Positions 11,056 through 21,645 of a stretch of 64,000 bases of DNA are shown piece by piece (within the stretch, counting starts at the first letter, position 1; each line of letters begins with the position of its first letter). The stretch lies in assembly GCA_949825045.1 (NCBI GenBank), contig OX463814.1, forward strand, positions 31,142,383 to 31,206,382. Reading direction: 5' to 3'. The translations under genes were made by a program, and so were the position numbers. Below the pieces are notes generated by a model, which worked only from the letters and a program-made list of their open reading frames with translations, made no database searches and had not been told where the DNA came from. Source of the DNA: Argyresthia goedartella. Taxonomy: Eukaryota > Arthropoda > Insecta > Lepidoptera > Argyresthiidae.

Positions 11056-11545
11056 AAGCAATGGATGAGAAACAGCTTACTGTAATAGCATTGTTCGACT
11101 TCAGCAGCGCCTTTAACTGCGTCGATTTCGACATTCTCGTTGAGATACATCTTGAACGTGTCCTCCATCTCTGCTAACTGGTTCGACTCTTATCTGAGAG
11201 GTCGCCAGCTACGTATAAAGTCGGAGACGACTCCAACGGTGTGGTGTGATCTCTTTGCGGGAAACCCCAGGGTGGAATACTCTCCCCTCTTCTTTTCTCT
11301 ATCTTCATTTATTCCACCTCAGATGTCCTCTCCTCATCATATCATCTCTACGCCGACGATCTCCAATTATATACCGCCATTTCCCCCCTGTGATATGGCA
11401 CCAGCTGTAGAAGTATTAAATGCCGATCTCGAGAAAATCAGGGTTTGGGCCTCGTCTCATGGTCTCCTTGTCAACCCTACTAAGTCACAGGCTATTATTA
11501 TTGGTTCCAGGTACTCCCTCATAATTCCCTCCCCTCCCAAAACAC
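11056..11545 (+). pseudogene. LINE reverse transcriptase relic
   Basis: Pieces in several frames match the intact RT at 25193-27238: 'MDEKQLTVIALFDFSSAFNCVDFDILVEI', then 'QGGILSPLLFSIF', 'SSSYHLYADDLQLYTA', and 'NADLEKI'. Deletions and frameshifts separate them. It is an internal slice of the RT with neither N- nor C-terminal part. Confidence 0.83.
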
Positions 11546-11559
11546 ATTAACAGCCACTA

Positions 11560-12399
11560 CATACACTACTACACTTCTACATACTTTCAGAGACTCACTA
11601 CACCTCTCATCTTCTCACGACATTCACTCTACTTGACATTTTCACCAAAATCTATGTTTTAACGATACAATTCACACCACATGCATTTATTTTTCTCTAC
11701 TCTATTTAATTATGTTAAGATGTAATTAAATTTTTTCAAATCCGAAATTAAGATAGAATTTAACTAAAGTTTCTCATGGGGTAACTAACTATGTAACTTT
11801 TCGAACGAGCGTTAGGATCAATCAAATGTTATTTTCCCACACAAAAAAATGCAGATCTACCTACCGTACCTTCCTACAAAATGTTAACAGCAGGAGAAAT
11901 GTTCATCTATTTTCATTCACGTATCTAAGTACCTACATATTAACAAAATACTTTAAAAACACGTCCTCCACTGCAACACAAGTCACCGCAGGAAAATTGA
12001 TTACTAACTATGAAGTCTGCGACAGTGCGACTGACTGAACTTACTTTATTAATACTTTCGTTTAATTTTTGCGACGTTGCCGCTCCGCTGCGCCAGTTTC
12101 AAAATACTATTTTCCGCAGTAAATGTTGATCAGGAAATGTTTACAATGATCACCAAAGTTTCATTTAGTTTTAAAAAAAGGCGGTTAAAAGATCAACAAT
12201 GGCCGTATCACTCGGTGACGAGATAGAGGCTTTGCGGCATACTTAGGCACAGCGTCGCAAGGAAGAGAATTATTATATAGCTATTATAGCACGATATACT
12301 CAAAACTTCCTGAGTAATAGCGGGTAAAGACTGATCAACAATTGATGCGGATTTTAGCCTGATCAACAATGGCCGAAAGCAGGAATACATATATATATA
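11560..12399. other. AT-rich non-coding DNA with TGATCAACAAT motif cluster
   Basis: No gene seen. From about 12121 to 12370 the motif TGATCAACAAT or its complement occurs four times (near 12126, 12187, 12331 and 12360). A short (TA)n run ends at the start of the gypsy LTR. Confidence 0.45.
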
Positions 12400-12960
12400 T
12401 GTCGGAGTGCTGCCAACGCCCTCTGACGTTCGATAGCAGTACTTAGTGGTATTTGTGTTGGTAGTTGTGATTATTAAGATTTATAAACGTAAGACTCGTA
12501 TTTTGTGTTTTGACGTAGGTAGTCTTGAATATTGTGATTCTTAAACGTCAAACTATTAAAGTATTCTGTGCTATTGATTTGAAACGTCAGGCTTCCGCCT
12601 GGGTGAGGTCGGTGCGGAGCTGGCAACACTTGTTTTGACAGATAGGTTGGTAGGCCTGCGAGGTTCGACCAATGAGAGGCCTGGGTTTGGTAAAACGTGT
12701 TTTGGGAGTCTACGCGCGAGGAGAGAGAAGCGCGGTCACTTTGGACTGAGCATCACTACGGAACAGAACACAAGTGTACCTCTCCGCACTGAACTTGCCG
12801 CGTTTCTTGAGACCTAATCCGTCGATATCTTTTCAATCAAGCTGTATTTTAAGGAGATGATTGTAAAAATCAAATAACTAGAAGTGTGAAGAATCGGAAA
12901 ACGTTTTATTTCGCCGCTGCGCCATGTCTGAAGATCCTGACGCCTTCCCCGTCTCGTTAT
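12400..12960 (+). repeat. Gypsy 5' LTR
   Basis: It begins TGTCGGAGTGCTGCC and matches the 3' copy until ...CGTCTCGTTAT, after which they part. A small frame in it (12635-12817) is repeated in the other LTR and is not a gene. The gag ATG (12924) falls 37 bases before the repeat ends, so about the first twelve gag codons lie in the LTR. I see no convincing tRNA primer site just after 12960. Confidence 0.9.
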
Positions 12961-15488
12961 CAGAAGTGGGATGTAATCCAGAAGTCCCACATGACCAAAC
13001 CGAAGATAGAAGATGGGAATTACTTCTCGAACAACAAAATCGAAATTTCATGGCGCTGGTGCAAGCTATCAAGAAACCTAATTCGCCGCGTGATTTGAAA
13101 CTGCCAGATTTCGATCCCAAGAAAACTGACGTCAATGCCCGAGCCTGGATTTCGACGGCGGATATGTGCATCGCCGATCAAGAACAACAAGGCGCCAAAC
13201 TCATGGTTGCCCTCAGCCATGCTTTGAAGGGAGATGCGTCTACGTGGCTTTCAACAATCGCATTCCCTGGGATGACCTGGAGTGACTTCAAGGCTCTTTT
13301 CATTGCAAGGTATGAGTGCCCCGAAACTATTGCATCATTCCTGATCAATCTTCATGGTAATAAACCAAAAGACGACGAGTGCATAGCTGCATATGCTGCC
13401 TCCCTCATGTCATCCCTGATGTCAAGATGGAACACTCATTCTACTGAACAGATTGCGATTGGTATTATCTTGGCGCACATTTCCCAATTCAATCCACGTG
13501 TTCAACGCCTCGCATTCACCCATGATATAAAGATTCGCAATGAACTGCAACAAGAACTGAAGGCTGTGTCGTTTATGAAGAGGAAAATGAACAGTGATCA
13601 AGATGGACCAGATAGTAAGCGTGCACGGTTTTCTACGGTCCCTAAACCAGTCTGCTACACCTGTGGAAAACATGGCCACAAGTCTGTTTCGTGCAACCTC
13701 CGCGTCAAGCCTACTTCAAGGAAGATCGACGAGCGTCCAAAGTCTAGCAGCAGCGTCGGAACGGGGGACAAGTCGTCGGTTACCTGCTTCCACTGTCAAG
13801 CCCGAGGCCACTACGCTAGCAGCTGCCCGAAGAGGATCTCCAAACCCAACGCGAGCAACCCCGGAGCCAGCTCTTCGGAGAAGAGGATCGACGTATGCAA
13901 CGTGAATGCACACACGGGACATCTTCGCACATCTGGTGAGCAGTTCTTGTTTCATTATGATTCTGGAGCTGAATGCTCACTAGTAAGAGAGTCTGTCGCG
14001 TGCAAGCTTCAAGGCAAGCGATTACATAATACAGTGACTATGACTGGCATAGGGCAGACTTCGGTTTACTCTACCATGCAGATTGAGACTGTTGTGGAGA
14101 TAGATGATATTGCTATTGTGGTTGTTTTTCATGTGTTACCGGATCACTATTTGCGTTATGACCTTATGATAGGTAGAGAGATTATGATGCAAGGTGTAGA
14201 AGTGCATATGACTTTCAACAAACTGAGTTTTGTCAAAACGCGTATTGTAGAGTCCTGTAATATCAAGAAAACTGAGACTATTGACTTACAGACGATCGAC
14301 ACTGACGTTCCATCTGACAGTAAATCTAAGCTGATAGAGATCCTAGAGTCGTTTAGGGATTCTTTTATCGTAGGAACACCCCGAACTCCTGCTGATACAG
14401 CACCCATGCAAATTCGGCTAAAAGATCCCCATAGGACTGTCAATCGTAGACCTTATAGGTTGAGTCCTGCGGAGCGCGAAGCTGTTCGGATCAAGATTGT
14501 AGAGCTACTGGAGGCTAACATCATCCGACCTAGTTCTTCTCCGTTTTCTAGTCCAATACTCTTGGTACAGAAAAGGGATGGCTCCCAACGATTGTGTGTC
14601 GACTATCGCGAATTAAATGATAATACCATCCCGGATAGGTTTCCACTTCCGCTCATATCGGATCAGATAGCAAGACTTCATAGTGGCCACTACTTCACTG
14701 TGCTGGATATGGCATCTGGCTTCCACCAGGTCCCTATAGAGCAGGAATCGATAGAGCGTACAGCTTTTGTCTCGCCTGACGGCCAATTTGAGTACTTGAC
14801 AATGCCCTTCGGGTTAAGAAACGCTCCGTCTGTGTTTCAACGAGCAATAGTAAAAGCTCTAGGTGATCTTGTCCATTCATATGTTGTCGTGTACGTTGAT
14901 GACGTGATGATTGTTGGAGGGACTGTTGCTGAATCATTGGAGAGGCTAAAAGTCGTCCTAGAGACTTTATCTGATAAGAACTTCTCCTTGAACATCAAAA
15001 AGTGCTCGTTCTTGAAAGAGAAAGTAGAGTACCTTGGTTATGAGGTTAGTCAAGGACAGATTCGCCCCAATCCCCGCAAAATAGAGGCTCTCACGGCTTT
15101 ACCACCACCTGAGACGATAACACAACTTCGTCAGTTCATCGGGTTAGCGTCTTATTTTCGCCAGTTCGTGTCGAAGTTCTCGCAAACTATGGCCCCACTA
15201 TACTCGCTCACTTCTGGCAAAGGCAAACTAACCTGGAAACCTGAGCACGAGAAGATTAGGCAGCAGATCATATCTGCCCTTACGAATGAGCCTGTGCTGA
15301 GTATCTACGACCCAGATCTCGATGTAGAATTGCATACCGATGCGAGTGCCATCGGCTATGGTGCGATACTACTACAAAAGAAGGAAGGTAAGATGCGAGC
15401 GGTTGCTTATTTCAGCAAGCGTACCACTGACGCCGAGTCGAAATACCATTCGTATGAATTGGAGACTTGGCTGTCGTCAACGCAGTGA
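12924..15488 (+). CDS. Gypsy gag-protease-RT-RNase H polyprotein (frame lost at end)
   Basis: The 854-residue frame starts at ATG 12924. Gag fills about 1-240, with capsid-like 'LKGDASTWLSTI' and 'TWSDFKALFIARY'. Two CCHC zinc knuckles lie at 244-257 and 288-301. The protease aspartate is in HYDSGAECS (D346). RT runs from about 500: 'LCVDYRELN', first aspartate in FTVLDMASGF (D595), 'MPFGLRNAPSVFQ', catalytic VVYVDDVMIV (657-660). RNase H begins with ELHTDASAIGYGA (D806). A missing T near 15466 turns 'ELETLAVVNAV' into 'ELETWLSSTQ' and a stop. The rest of RNase H and integrase follow in another frame, so this copy needs a frameshift to make full pol. Confidence 0.93.
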   Translation: MSEDPDAFPVSLSEVGCNPEVPHDQTEDRRWELLLEQQNRNFMALVQAIKKPNSPRDLKLPDFDPKKTDVNARAWISTADMCIADQEQQGAKLMVALSHALKGDASTWLSTIAFPGMTWSDFKALFIARYECPETIASFLINLHGNKPKDDECIAAYAASLMSSLMSRWNTHSTEQIAIGIILAHISQFNPRVQRLAFTHDIKIRNELQQELKAVSFMKRKMNSDQDGPDSKRARFSTVPKPVCYTCGKHGHKSVSCNLRVKPTSRKIDERPKSSSSVGTGDKSSVTCFHCQARGHYASSCPKRISKPNASNPGASSSEKRIDVCNVNAHTGHLRTSGEQFLFHYDSGAECSLVRESVACKLQGKRLHNTVTMTGIGQTSVYSTMQIETVVEIDDIAIVVVFHVLPDHYLRYDLMIGREIMMQGVEVHMTFNKLSFVKTRIVESCNIKKTETIDLQTIDTDVPSDSKSKLIEILESFRDSFIVGTPRTPADTAPMQIRLKDPHRTVNRRPYRLSPAEREAVRIKIVELLEANIIRPSSSPFSSPILLVQKRDGSQRLCVDYRELNDNTIPDRFPLPLISDQIARLHSGHYFTVLDMASGFHQVPIEQESIERTAFVSPDGQFEYLTMPFGLRNAPSVFQRAIVKALGDLVHSYVVVYVDDVMIVGGTVAESLERLKVVLETLSDKNFSLNIKKCSFLKEKVEYLGYEVSQGQIRPNPRKIEALTALPPPETITQLRQFIGLASYFRQFVSKFSQTMAPLYSLTSGKGKLTWKPEHEKIRQQIISALTNEPVLSIYDPDLDVELHTDASAIGYGAILLQKKEGKMRAVAYFSKRTTDAESKYHSYELETWLSSTQ

Positions 15489-16996
15489 AACACTTCCGTC
15501 ACTTCCTTCATGGCCGAAAATTTCTCGTGGTAACGGATTGTAATTCTCTACAAATGTCTCGCAAAAAGCTTGATTTAGCCCCACGTGTGCACAGATGGTG
15601 GGCTTTCCTGCAAAGCTTTGACTTCGACATCATTCACCGAGAGGGTAAGCGCATGGCACACGTAGATTTTTTCTCTAGGAATCCTCTACCTGTAGAAGAG
15701 AAGGTCATCTCGAAAGTAGAGAAAAGGATCGTGAATTTCGCTGAGCTTTCGGACAATTGGCTTCTAGCTGAGCAACAGCGTGACCAGGAGCTTTCACAGA
15801 CCCTGGCCGACTACAAAAATAAGGAGCTTCCTGAAAACGTTGCGAAAACGTACGAACTGAAGTCCGGTGTCTTGCATCGTAAAATTCAGCGCAATGGTAA
15901 GACCCACTCTTTACCCATAGTACCTCGGTCACTTCGGTGGTCAATAATAAACAATGTGCATGAAGGAATCATGCACCTGGGTTGGCAAAAGACTCTAGAG
16001 AAAGTATTTGAGAGTTACTGGTTCGAACATATGGCCAAGTATGTGCGACGATTCGTCGAGAATTGTGTAACCTGTAAGGTTTCAAAGTCACACTCTGGTA
16101 AGATTCAAGCTGAACTCCACCCTATTCCCAAGGTCGCTATACCCTGGCACACAGTGCACATCGACGCCACCGGTAAGCTTAGTGGGAAAAATAACAAAAA
16201 GGAGTACGTGTTTGTACTAATCGACGCGTTCACAAAGTATGTGTTCCTGCACCATACTCTACAAATTGACACGGTGAGTAGCATTAAAGCTTTAAAGGCT
16301 TGCGTATCTTTGTTTGGGACCCCAGTAAGAGTGATTGCAGATCAAGGTCGTTGTTTTGCAAGTAGAGATTTCAAAGACTACTGTAATTCTGTCAATATAA
16401 AGCTTCATCTCATCGCTACAGGCAGTTCCCGAGCAAATGGCCAAGTAGAGCGTGTTATGAGCACTCTAAAGAACATGCTCACAGCAGTTGAAGTAAGTAA
16501 AAAGTCCTGGCAAGATTCTCTACAAGATATCCAGCTTGCTCTAAACTGCACTCAAAGTAGAGTAACTAAGTTCAGTCCACTGGAGTTACTAATTGGTAAG
16601 GTAGCTAGACCACTAGATGTCATGTTCGCTGACGACGTAGAGCCTGAGGTTGACATAGAACAGGTGAGAAACCAAGCTATACAGAACATGCAAGCAGGTG
16701 CTGAGTATGACAAGTTACGATTCGATAGTACTAAAGCTAAGCTGAATCCGTTCTCTGTTGGTGATTTCGTTCTGCTCCAAAATGAAGAGCGCAACCAGAC
16801 AAAACTTGATCCTGAGTACAAGGGCCCATTTAAAGTCAGTGAAGTCCTAGAAGGTAATCGGTACATTTTGAAATCACTTACCTCTAACCGAACTTACAAG
16901 TACGCCCATGACAGACTGCGTAAAATGCCAGATAGTGGTACTTTTGATAACAGTGTTATCGATGATGAATCTGATGACCAAAATGAATCTACTTAA
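15467..16996 (+). CDS. Gypsy RNase H end and integrase
   Basis: This continues pol after the one-base loss; its apparent ATG is not a real start. It opens with the end of RNase H ('AVVNAVKHFRHFLHGRKFLVVTD'), then the 'HREGKRMAHVDFFSR' tether. Integrase has an HHCC zinc site (H165, H170, C200, C203 in this frame), then the catalytic triad in TVHIDATG (D233), VIADQGRCF (D292) and ANGQVERV (E328). A C-terminal 'VGDFVLLQNEER...YKGPFKVSEVL' region is the usual small beta-barrel end. The stop is at 16994-16996, about 640 bp before the 3' LTR. Integrase would join the copied element to host DNA. Confidence 0.92.
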   Translation: MAVVNAVKHFRHFLHGRKFLVVTDCNSLQMSRKKLDLAPRVHRWWAFLQSFDFDIIHREGKRMAHVDFFSRNPLPVEEKVISKVEKRIVNFAELSDNWLLAEQQRDQELSQTLADYKNKELPENVAKTYELKSGVLHRKIQRNGKTHSLPIVPRSLRWSIINNVHEGIMHLGWQKTLEKVFESYWFEHMAKYVRRFVENCVTCKVSKSHSGKIQAELHPIPKVAIPWHTVHIDATGKLSGKNNKKEYVFVLIDAFTKYVFLHHTLQIDTVSSIKALKACVSLFGTPVRVIADQGRCFASRDFKDYCNSVNIKLHLIATGSSRANGQVERVMSTLKNMLTAVEVSKKSWQDSLQDIQLALNCTQSRVTKFSPLELLIGKVARPLDVMFADDVEPEVDIEQVRNQAIQNMQAGAEYDKLRFDSTKAKLNPFSVGDFVLLQNEERNQTKLDPEYKGPFKVSEVLEGNRYILKSLTSNRTYKYAHDRLRKMPDSGTFDNSVIDDESDDQNEST

Positions 16997-17191
16997 TTCT
17001 AATTGAGAGTGCTTAATTTTAAAATGAACTGAATTGAACAGAACCTAATATGTTTTATGATAATTTTTGGTACTTAACTTTTATTAGTTAGAGTATGATG
17101 GATATGAGTGATGCCAATAGCCCACAGCAACTGTAGACGTAGGCGTAAAAGGGTCGGACCATTCGGGACCTGATCTTCCCGTTGCAGTGCG

Positions 17192-17359
17192 GCCACCTTG
17201 ATTGACGGTGGCATGCGGTTGCTGATGAGGTGTGGTGATTGGCTTTGAGTTTCAGATGCTGTTACCGGATGGAGGTGACACGACCATGACCGGATAGAGG
17301 TCCTTGGTGGGTGGATGACCGGACAGAGGTCACTGTTGGTGTAACCGGATAGAGGTTAC
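17192..17359 (+). promoter_or_regulatory. Array of small hairpins in the gypsy 3' untranslated region
   Basis: Four units share the loop GGAYRGA closed by ACC/GGT stems: 17261-17279, 17288-17302, 17316-17332 and 17341-17359. A related stem with another loop lies at 17192-17212 (GCCACC/GGTGGC). Stem bases differ between units but pairing is kept. They sit between the integrase stop and the 3' LTR. They could be an RNA signal (packaging, export) or an array of dyad protein sites; nothing here decides which. Confidence 0.5.
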
Positions 17360-17637
17360 GGTGTAAAGATGAGCTGTGCACATAGAAATGAGATGCAAGG
17401 ATTAATCTTGTTTTAGTTTGGATCTGTTCAGTTCTAGTTAAAATGATTCTTATTTCATGACTGACTGTAATTTGGTTTCTAAATAATTGATGGATGTAAT
17501 ATTGCTATCGGGTATCAGAGCTAGTTGCCCACACATATCCCTTTGGTCAGGTTGGCCGAGTAACACTTTACTCTCCGGAAACTTATTGTCCTCAGGTACG
17601 TCCTCACGCGTGGACGCGTGATATGTCATGATGGCCG

Positions 17638-18195
17638 TGTCGGAGTGCTGCCAACGCCCTCTGACGTTCGATAGCAGTACTTAGTGGTATTTGTGTTGGT
17701 AGTTGTGATTATTAAGATTTATAAACGTAAGACTCGTATTTTGTGTTTTGACGTAGGTAGTCTTGAATATTGTGATTCTTAAACGTCAAACTATTAAAGT
17801 ATTCTGTGCTATTGATTTGAAACGTCAGGCTTCCGCCTGGGTGAGGTCGGTGCGGAGCTGGCAACACTTGTTTTGACAGATAGGTTGGTAGGCCTGCGAG
17901 GTTCGACCAATGAGAGGCCTGGGTTTGGTAAAACGTGTTTTGGGAGTCTACGCGCGAGGAGAGAGAAGCGCGGTCACTTTGGACTGAGCATCACTACGGA
18001 ACAGAACACAAGTGTACCTCTCCGCACTGAACTTGCCGCGTTTCTTGAGACCTAATCCGTCGATATCTTTTCAATCAAGCTGTATTTTAAGGAGATGATT
18101 GTAAAAATCAAATAACTAGAAGTGTGAAGAATCGGAAAACGTTTTATTTCGCCGCTGCGCCATGTCTGAAGATCCTGACGCCTTCCCCGTCTCGT

Positions 18196-18198
<3 letters not shown>
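17638..18198 (+). repeat. Gypsy 3' LTR
   Basis: This copy matches 12400-12960 over the full 561 bp by eye, including the stretch that holds the gag start. It then runs into a (TA)n tract of about 26 bp. Confidence 0.9.
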
Positions 18199-18228
<30 letters not shown>

Positions 18229-18687
18229 TTATGTAATAAAAATAATAGAATATTATGGGGTTCTCATAGAGTATAGTTATGTTTTACTAACATTTTATTT
18301 CTTATTTATTTATTCCTATCCCTCTCCCTGTTATTTTATGTTATTTAAAGGTATTTATTTGCTTCTCATATTAAGTAATATCTGTCCTTAAATACTCTAT
18401 TTTTACCTGAATCCTAGATAAAGTCAGTCAACTGTCACATTATTCATATTTATGTTGAATGAAATTGAGAGTTTGATAATTCAAACAAATTGAATATTAA
18501 TATATTCAATTTGTGGTTATTCCAGCGACATGGAATGAAGTTTGAAATATTAATATAGTATTATTTTGTAGTATTTGGAGTCAATGAGACTATAAACTTA
18601 TTGAAAGTAGTTACTGAGTTGACTAATTTCTGCAACAGCGTTTTAAATTTGATATGTTCGACTCGAAGTCGAGAATTCAGAGTTTAA
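18199..18687. other. AT-rich non-coding sequence with a short hairpin
   Basis: No gene seen. An inverted repeat with 13-bp arms (18485-18497 and 18502-18514, ACAAATTGAATAT) and a four-base loop is the only structure I noticed. Confidence 0.5.
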
Positions 18688-18790
18688 TTGACGACGCGGA
18701 TGGCCAAGTTTGACGACGCGGATGGCCAAGTCGGCAGTGACCCTGCCACAAACCCAAGGGTCCCGGGTTCAAGTCCCGGTGGGGGCAAAT
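18688..18790 (+). repeat. tRNA-derived SINE head with duplicated A-box segment
   Basis: An A-box-like TGGCCAAGTCGG and a B-box GGGTTCAAGTCCCGG are spaced as in a tRNA. The acceptor arms do not pair, so this is a SINE head and not a working tRNA. A 22-bp unit that holds the A-box half (TTGACGACGCGGATGGCCAA) is present twice in tandem (18688-18709, 18710-18731). Confidence 0.6.
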
Positions 18791-20550
18791 ATTTGTTTGA
18801 TGAGAACGGATGTTTGTACCCTAGTCATGGTTGTTTTTCTATCTAAGTATAATAATATATTTATATATATTATTCAAGATACAGGGATTCCTAGTTTGGG
18901 GCTAGATCAATGTGAGTAAATAGTGTCCAAGGTATTATTATTATTATAATTAAACAAACCTGCAATTCTCGTCTTAACTGAATGATGATGAAAGGTTCAA
19001 TTTCCCTAGACCTTGTATTGCAATCATGGAAGGCGGTCATGGTTAATTTTATTAATACAATAGTCATTAATTACTTACCTTTGATCAAATTATGGAATAA
19101 GCCAGTGAAACTTCATTGTGTATGTTTATAGTTTTCTATATGTGGAAGAATATTTGATATAATCTACATAAATATCGGATATTGACTGATGAATAATGAA
19201 ATATAATCCTATCCTGATCGGTCATACCCCATCCCAATCCGGTGAATCTATGACTTAATCCAATTCAGGATACTTATACGCTACTCTTTTTATAAACGAG
19301 TATCAGAACTACAAATTAATGGGTTTCGTAGAATTATCTGAGTAGAAGGCCGAATCAAGTGGTAGGGGGTAATTTCCCCAAAATTTTATGAATATCAAAT
19401 TTTCCTTTTATTATTTTAATATTTATCATTTTATATTTCATTTTAATCAATACCTAAAATATACTATGACATTTTATTATACAAATCTGCTTTATAAATT
19501 TATTAATCTTAGTGGATATTAATTTGTATCATTCTTGTTAGTGGGGACATATTTAAGTTTATATCTTTTATTGAAATTTAAAATTACTAATTATTCAAAT
19601 TAAAAATTCCTTGTTTAAAATCTATTGTAGAAGTTGACAGCACTTCTGACTCATACCTCTAGAATTAGGGTTACTGTTTTCACAAGTAGTAGGAGTTCTA
19701 ATTTACTAGACGATCTATTTTATTTGGCCATCACAATTAATAAGATAAAGGGGGGATATTACACTATGTCTCTTTGATTCAGGTGTAGGGTTGAGTTAAA
19801 AGTGAAATAGTTGTCAAGGACTGGAATTAGCTTAGCGAAATTAAGGCGTCATTTAGATATAATGATTATGTCCGGTATGAATTGTAAAATATTTAAATTA
19901 ATATTTAGGTCATCAATATTTCTATACACACTTCAGATATTTTGGCAAATAATTTTAAAGTCTAAGAAAGCCTCTTGTATATTATCTTTGTCCTCTACAG
20001 CATTATTTGTATTATCCATTTATGTGTAGTAAAGTCCAAAGTTATTTCATTAATGAGATTATGATCGATTTTCTAAAGTAATGTAGATATTTTAATATAC
20101 TTATTGATTTTATTATATAATTATAAACTGGTAGTCCTGAAGTACTCGTGTGTGTATATGTGTGTGTATGTGAAGTAAGAGTAATGTATACTGTAGTTTG
20201 TTAAATGTGATGTGTGTGGTGGCTCCTGCTGTGTTCCTACAATCTCAGCTGAGAAATACGCACCTCAGGCGGTGCATTTGACGCGAAGCAGTGACCCATA
20301 CAGTCTGCGGGACATAAGAGGCGGCGCGCGGGTGACACGCCGCTCGCGCAGTTGTGTACCAGTCGCTGCCATTGCAGGAATGTCAATGTTGATAAGAAGT
20401 ATGCTATTAAAATAATAGCGACAGTTAGGTACCACGCATTTATGTTTTACGTAGAATATGAAATGAAACGCAATTTCCATCATATGTTTACAAACTACAA
20501 ATATCTTTAGCAGCCCGTACTAAACGATAAAAAGAATGTAATAATACAGG
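18791..20550. other. AT-rich intergenic sequence downstream of carboxypeptidase Q
   Basis: No coding frame with family resemblance. A (GT)n-like run lies near 20150-20175. The GC-richer stretch 20205-20400 has short frames only. The last part may include the 3' UTR of the minus-strand peptidase gene. Confidence 0.5.
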
Positions 20551-21645
20551 TTAACTCCGGGGAATCTCAAAAGACAAATCCGCAATAATATAGGCAACAG
20601 CCGTGTAGAATGCAGCATTTAAATCCAGCACATCGGGGTTTTCTAGGTCCGCGGTATCAGCTTCAGTATGATGGTACCAGAAGTACCTCTCATTCTGGTT
20701 TAGGACGCTAGCGCCTGGAACCCCCTTTGCAATTATCACCCCGATGTCAGACCCAGCAGTTTCTGCCACTTTCAGTGTGGTCGCGTTTATACATGAAAAC
20801 AGTTTCAGCACTTCAGCAACTATACAACGAGCTTGTTGTGAAGCCGCGATCTGTAACCCAGTTGGTGCAAACGTACCCTCATCCGACTCCATTATAAAGT
20901 TTATGTTCCCAAGATCGTTCTCATGCTTCTTTTCGTATGCTTTGGCGCCAATCAACCCAAACTCTTCAGCTGTCCAAAAAATAGTGCGGATGGTCCGTTT
21001 AGGTTGAAAATTTAACTGTTTTAGAATAACTGGTACTGCCCAAGAGATAAACAAGCCGCCACCGTCGTCCATGGCACCTTGACCCACATCCCAGCTATCG
21101 ATATGACCAGAAACTATTACTAACTTCTCCGGTTGTGCATAGCCTGTTAAATCTACGAGTGTATTTCTTGAAGTCTTATTATCCAATGTGCTTAACAACT
21201 TTATTCTCAATACGACCGTTTTCTGTTTGTTGTAGAGCCTGTGTATTAAGTTAGCATCTTGTGGTGTGATGGCAGCCGTGGGTATTTTAGTAACATTATC
21301 TTTATACGTCTGCACACCTGCATGAGCATTGTAAATGGAGTTTGGTGTAATGGACCTGATTAATGATGCTACCGCTCCTTTAGCGGCAGCTTTTGTTGCA
21401 CCTGATAGTCTATAGTCGACTGTTTCACTATAAGAGACCCACTGCATGTTGTAAAGGACAATTTTTCCCTGCACGTCTTCGTAGTCTAGATCTTCTAATT
21501 CTCCGAAGCTTCTTACAACTATGACCTCTGCGGTGATGCCTTCCGGTGGAGTGGCGATACTGAAACCGAGTCCTAGTACTGATATGTTTTTCGCCCGAGG
21601 TTCAAGCATCTCTACGGACTCATGCCCTCGTAACCAATGTGGAAC
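20551..21645 (-). CDS. CPQ: CPQ exon 3 (PA-like insert and catalytic domain)
   Basis: 1095 nt including the stop. The acceptor TTCCAG lies at 21646-21651; open frame beyond it (to 21720) is intronic. It carries the 'TPPEGITAEVIVV' insert domain and all zinc ligands, and ends IPRS-stop, the same ending as vertebrate CPQ. Confidence 0.93.
   Translation of the reverse strand, partial: VPHWLRGHESVEMLEPRAKNISVLGLGFSIATPPEGITAEVIVVRSFGELEDLDYEDVQGKIVLYNMQWVSYSETVDYRLSGATKAAAKGAVASLIRSITPNSIYNAHAGVQTYKDNVTKIPTAAITPQDANLIHRLYNKQKTVVLRIKLLSTLDNKTSRNTLVDLTGYAQPEKLVIVSGHIDSWDVGQGAMDDGGGLFISWAVPVILKQLNFQPKRTIRTIFWTAEEFGLIGAKAYEKKHENDLGNINFIMESDEGTFAPTGLQIAASQQARCIVAEVLKLFSCINATTLKVAETAGSDIGVIIAKGVPGASVLNQNERYFWYHHTEADTADLENPDVLDLNAAFYTAVAYIIADLSFEIPRS

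Larger units (their letters stand above)
12400..18198 (+). mobile_element. Ty3/gypsy LTR retrotransposon with identical LTRs
   Basis: Direct repeats 12400-12960 and 17638-18198 (561 bp each) look identical base for base. Between them lie gag, protease, RT, RNase H and integrase in gypsy order. Insertion was into a (TA)n tract, so the target duplication cannot be delimited. Identical LTRs imply a young insertion, yet the pol frame has a one-base loss near 15466. One large gag-pol frame with two zinc knuckles and no env recalls the Mag-type gypsy elements of moths; that placement is an inference. The last part of the LTR contains the gag start codon, and no clear polypurine tract precedes the 3' LTR. 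Confidence 0.93.

Noticed and set aside
12635..12817. 60-residue open frame, repeated exactly at 17873-18055
   Set aside because: Both copies lie inside the gypsy LTRs, so repetition reflects the LTR and not a conserved gene.
18695..18787. Possible tRNA gene
   Set aside because: A- and B-boxes are present but the acceptor stem does not pair and the A-box half is duplicated; a SINE head explains it better.
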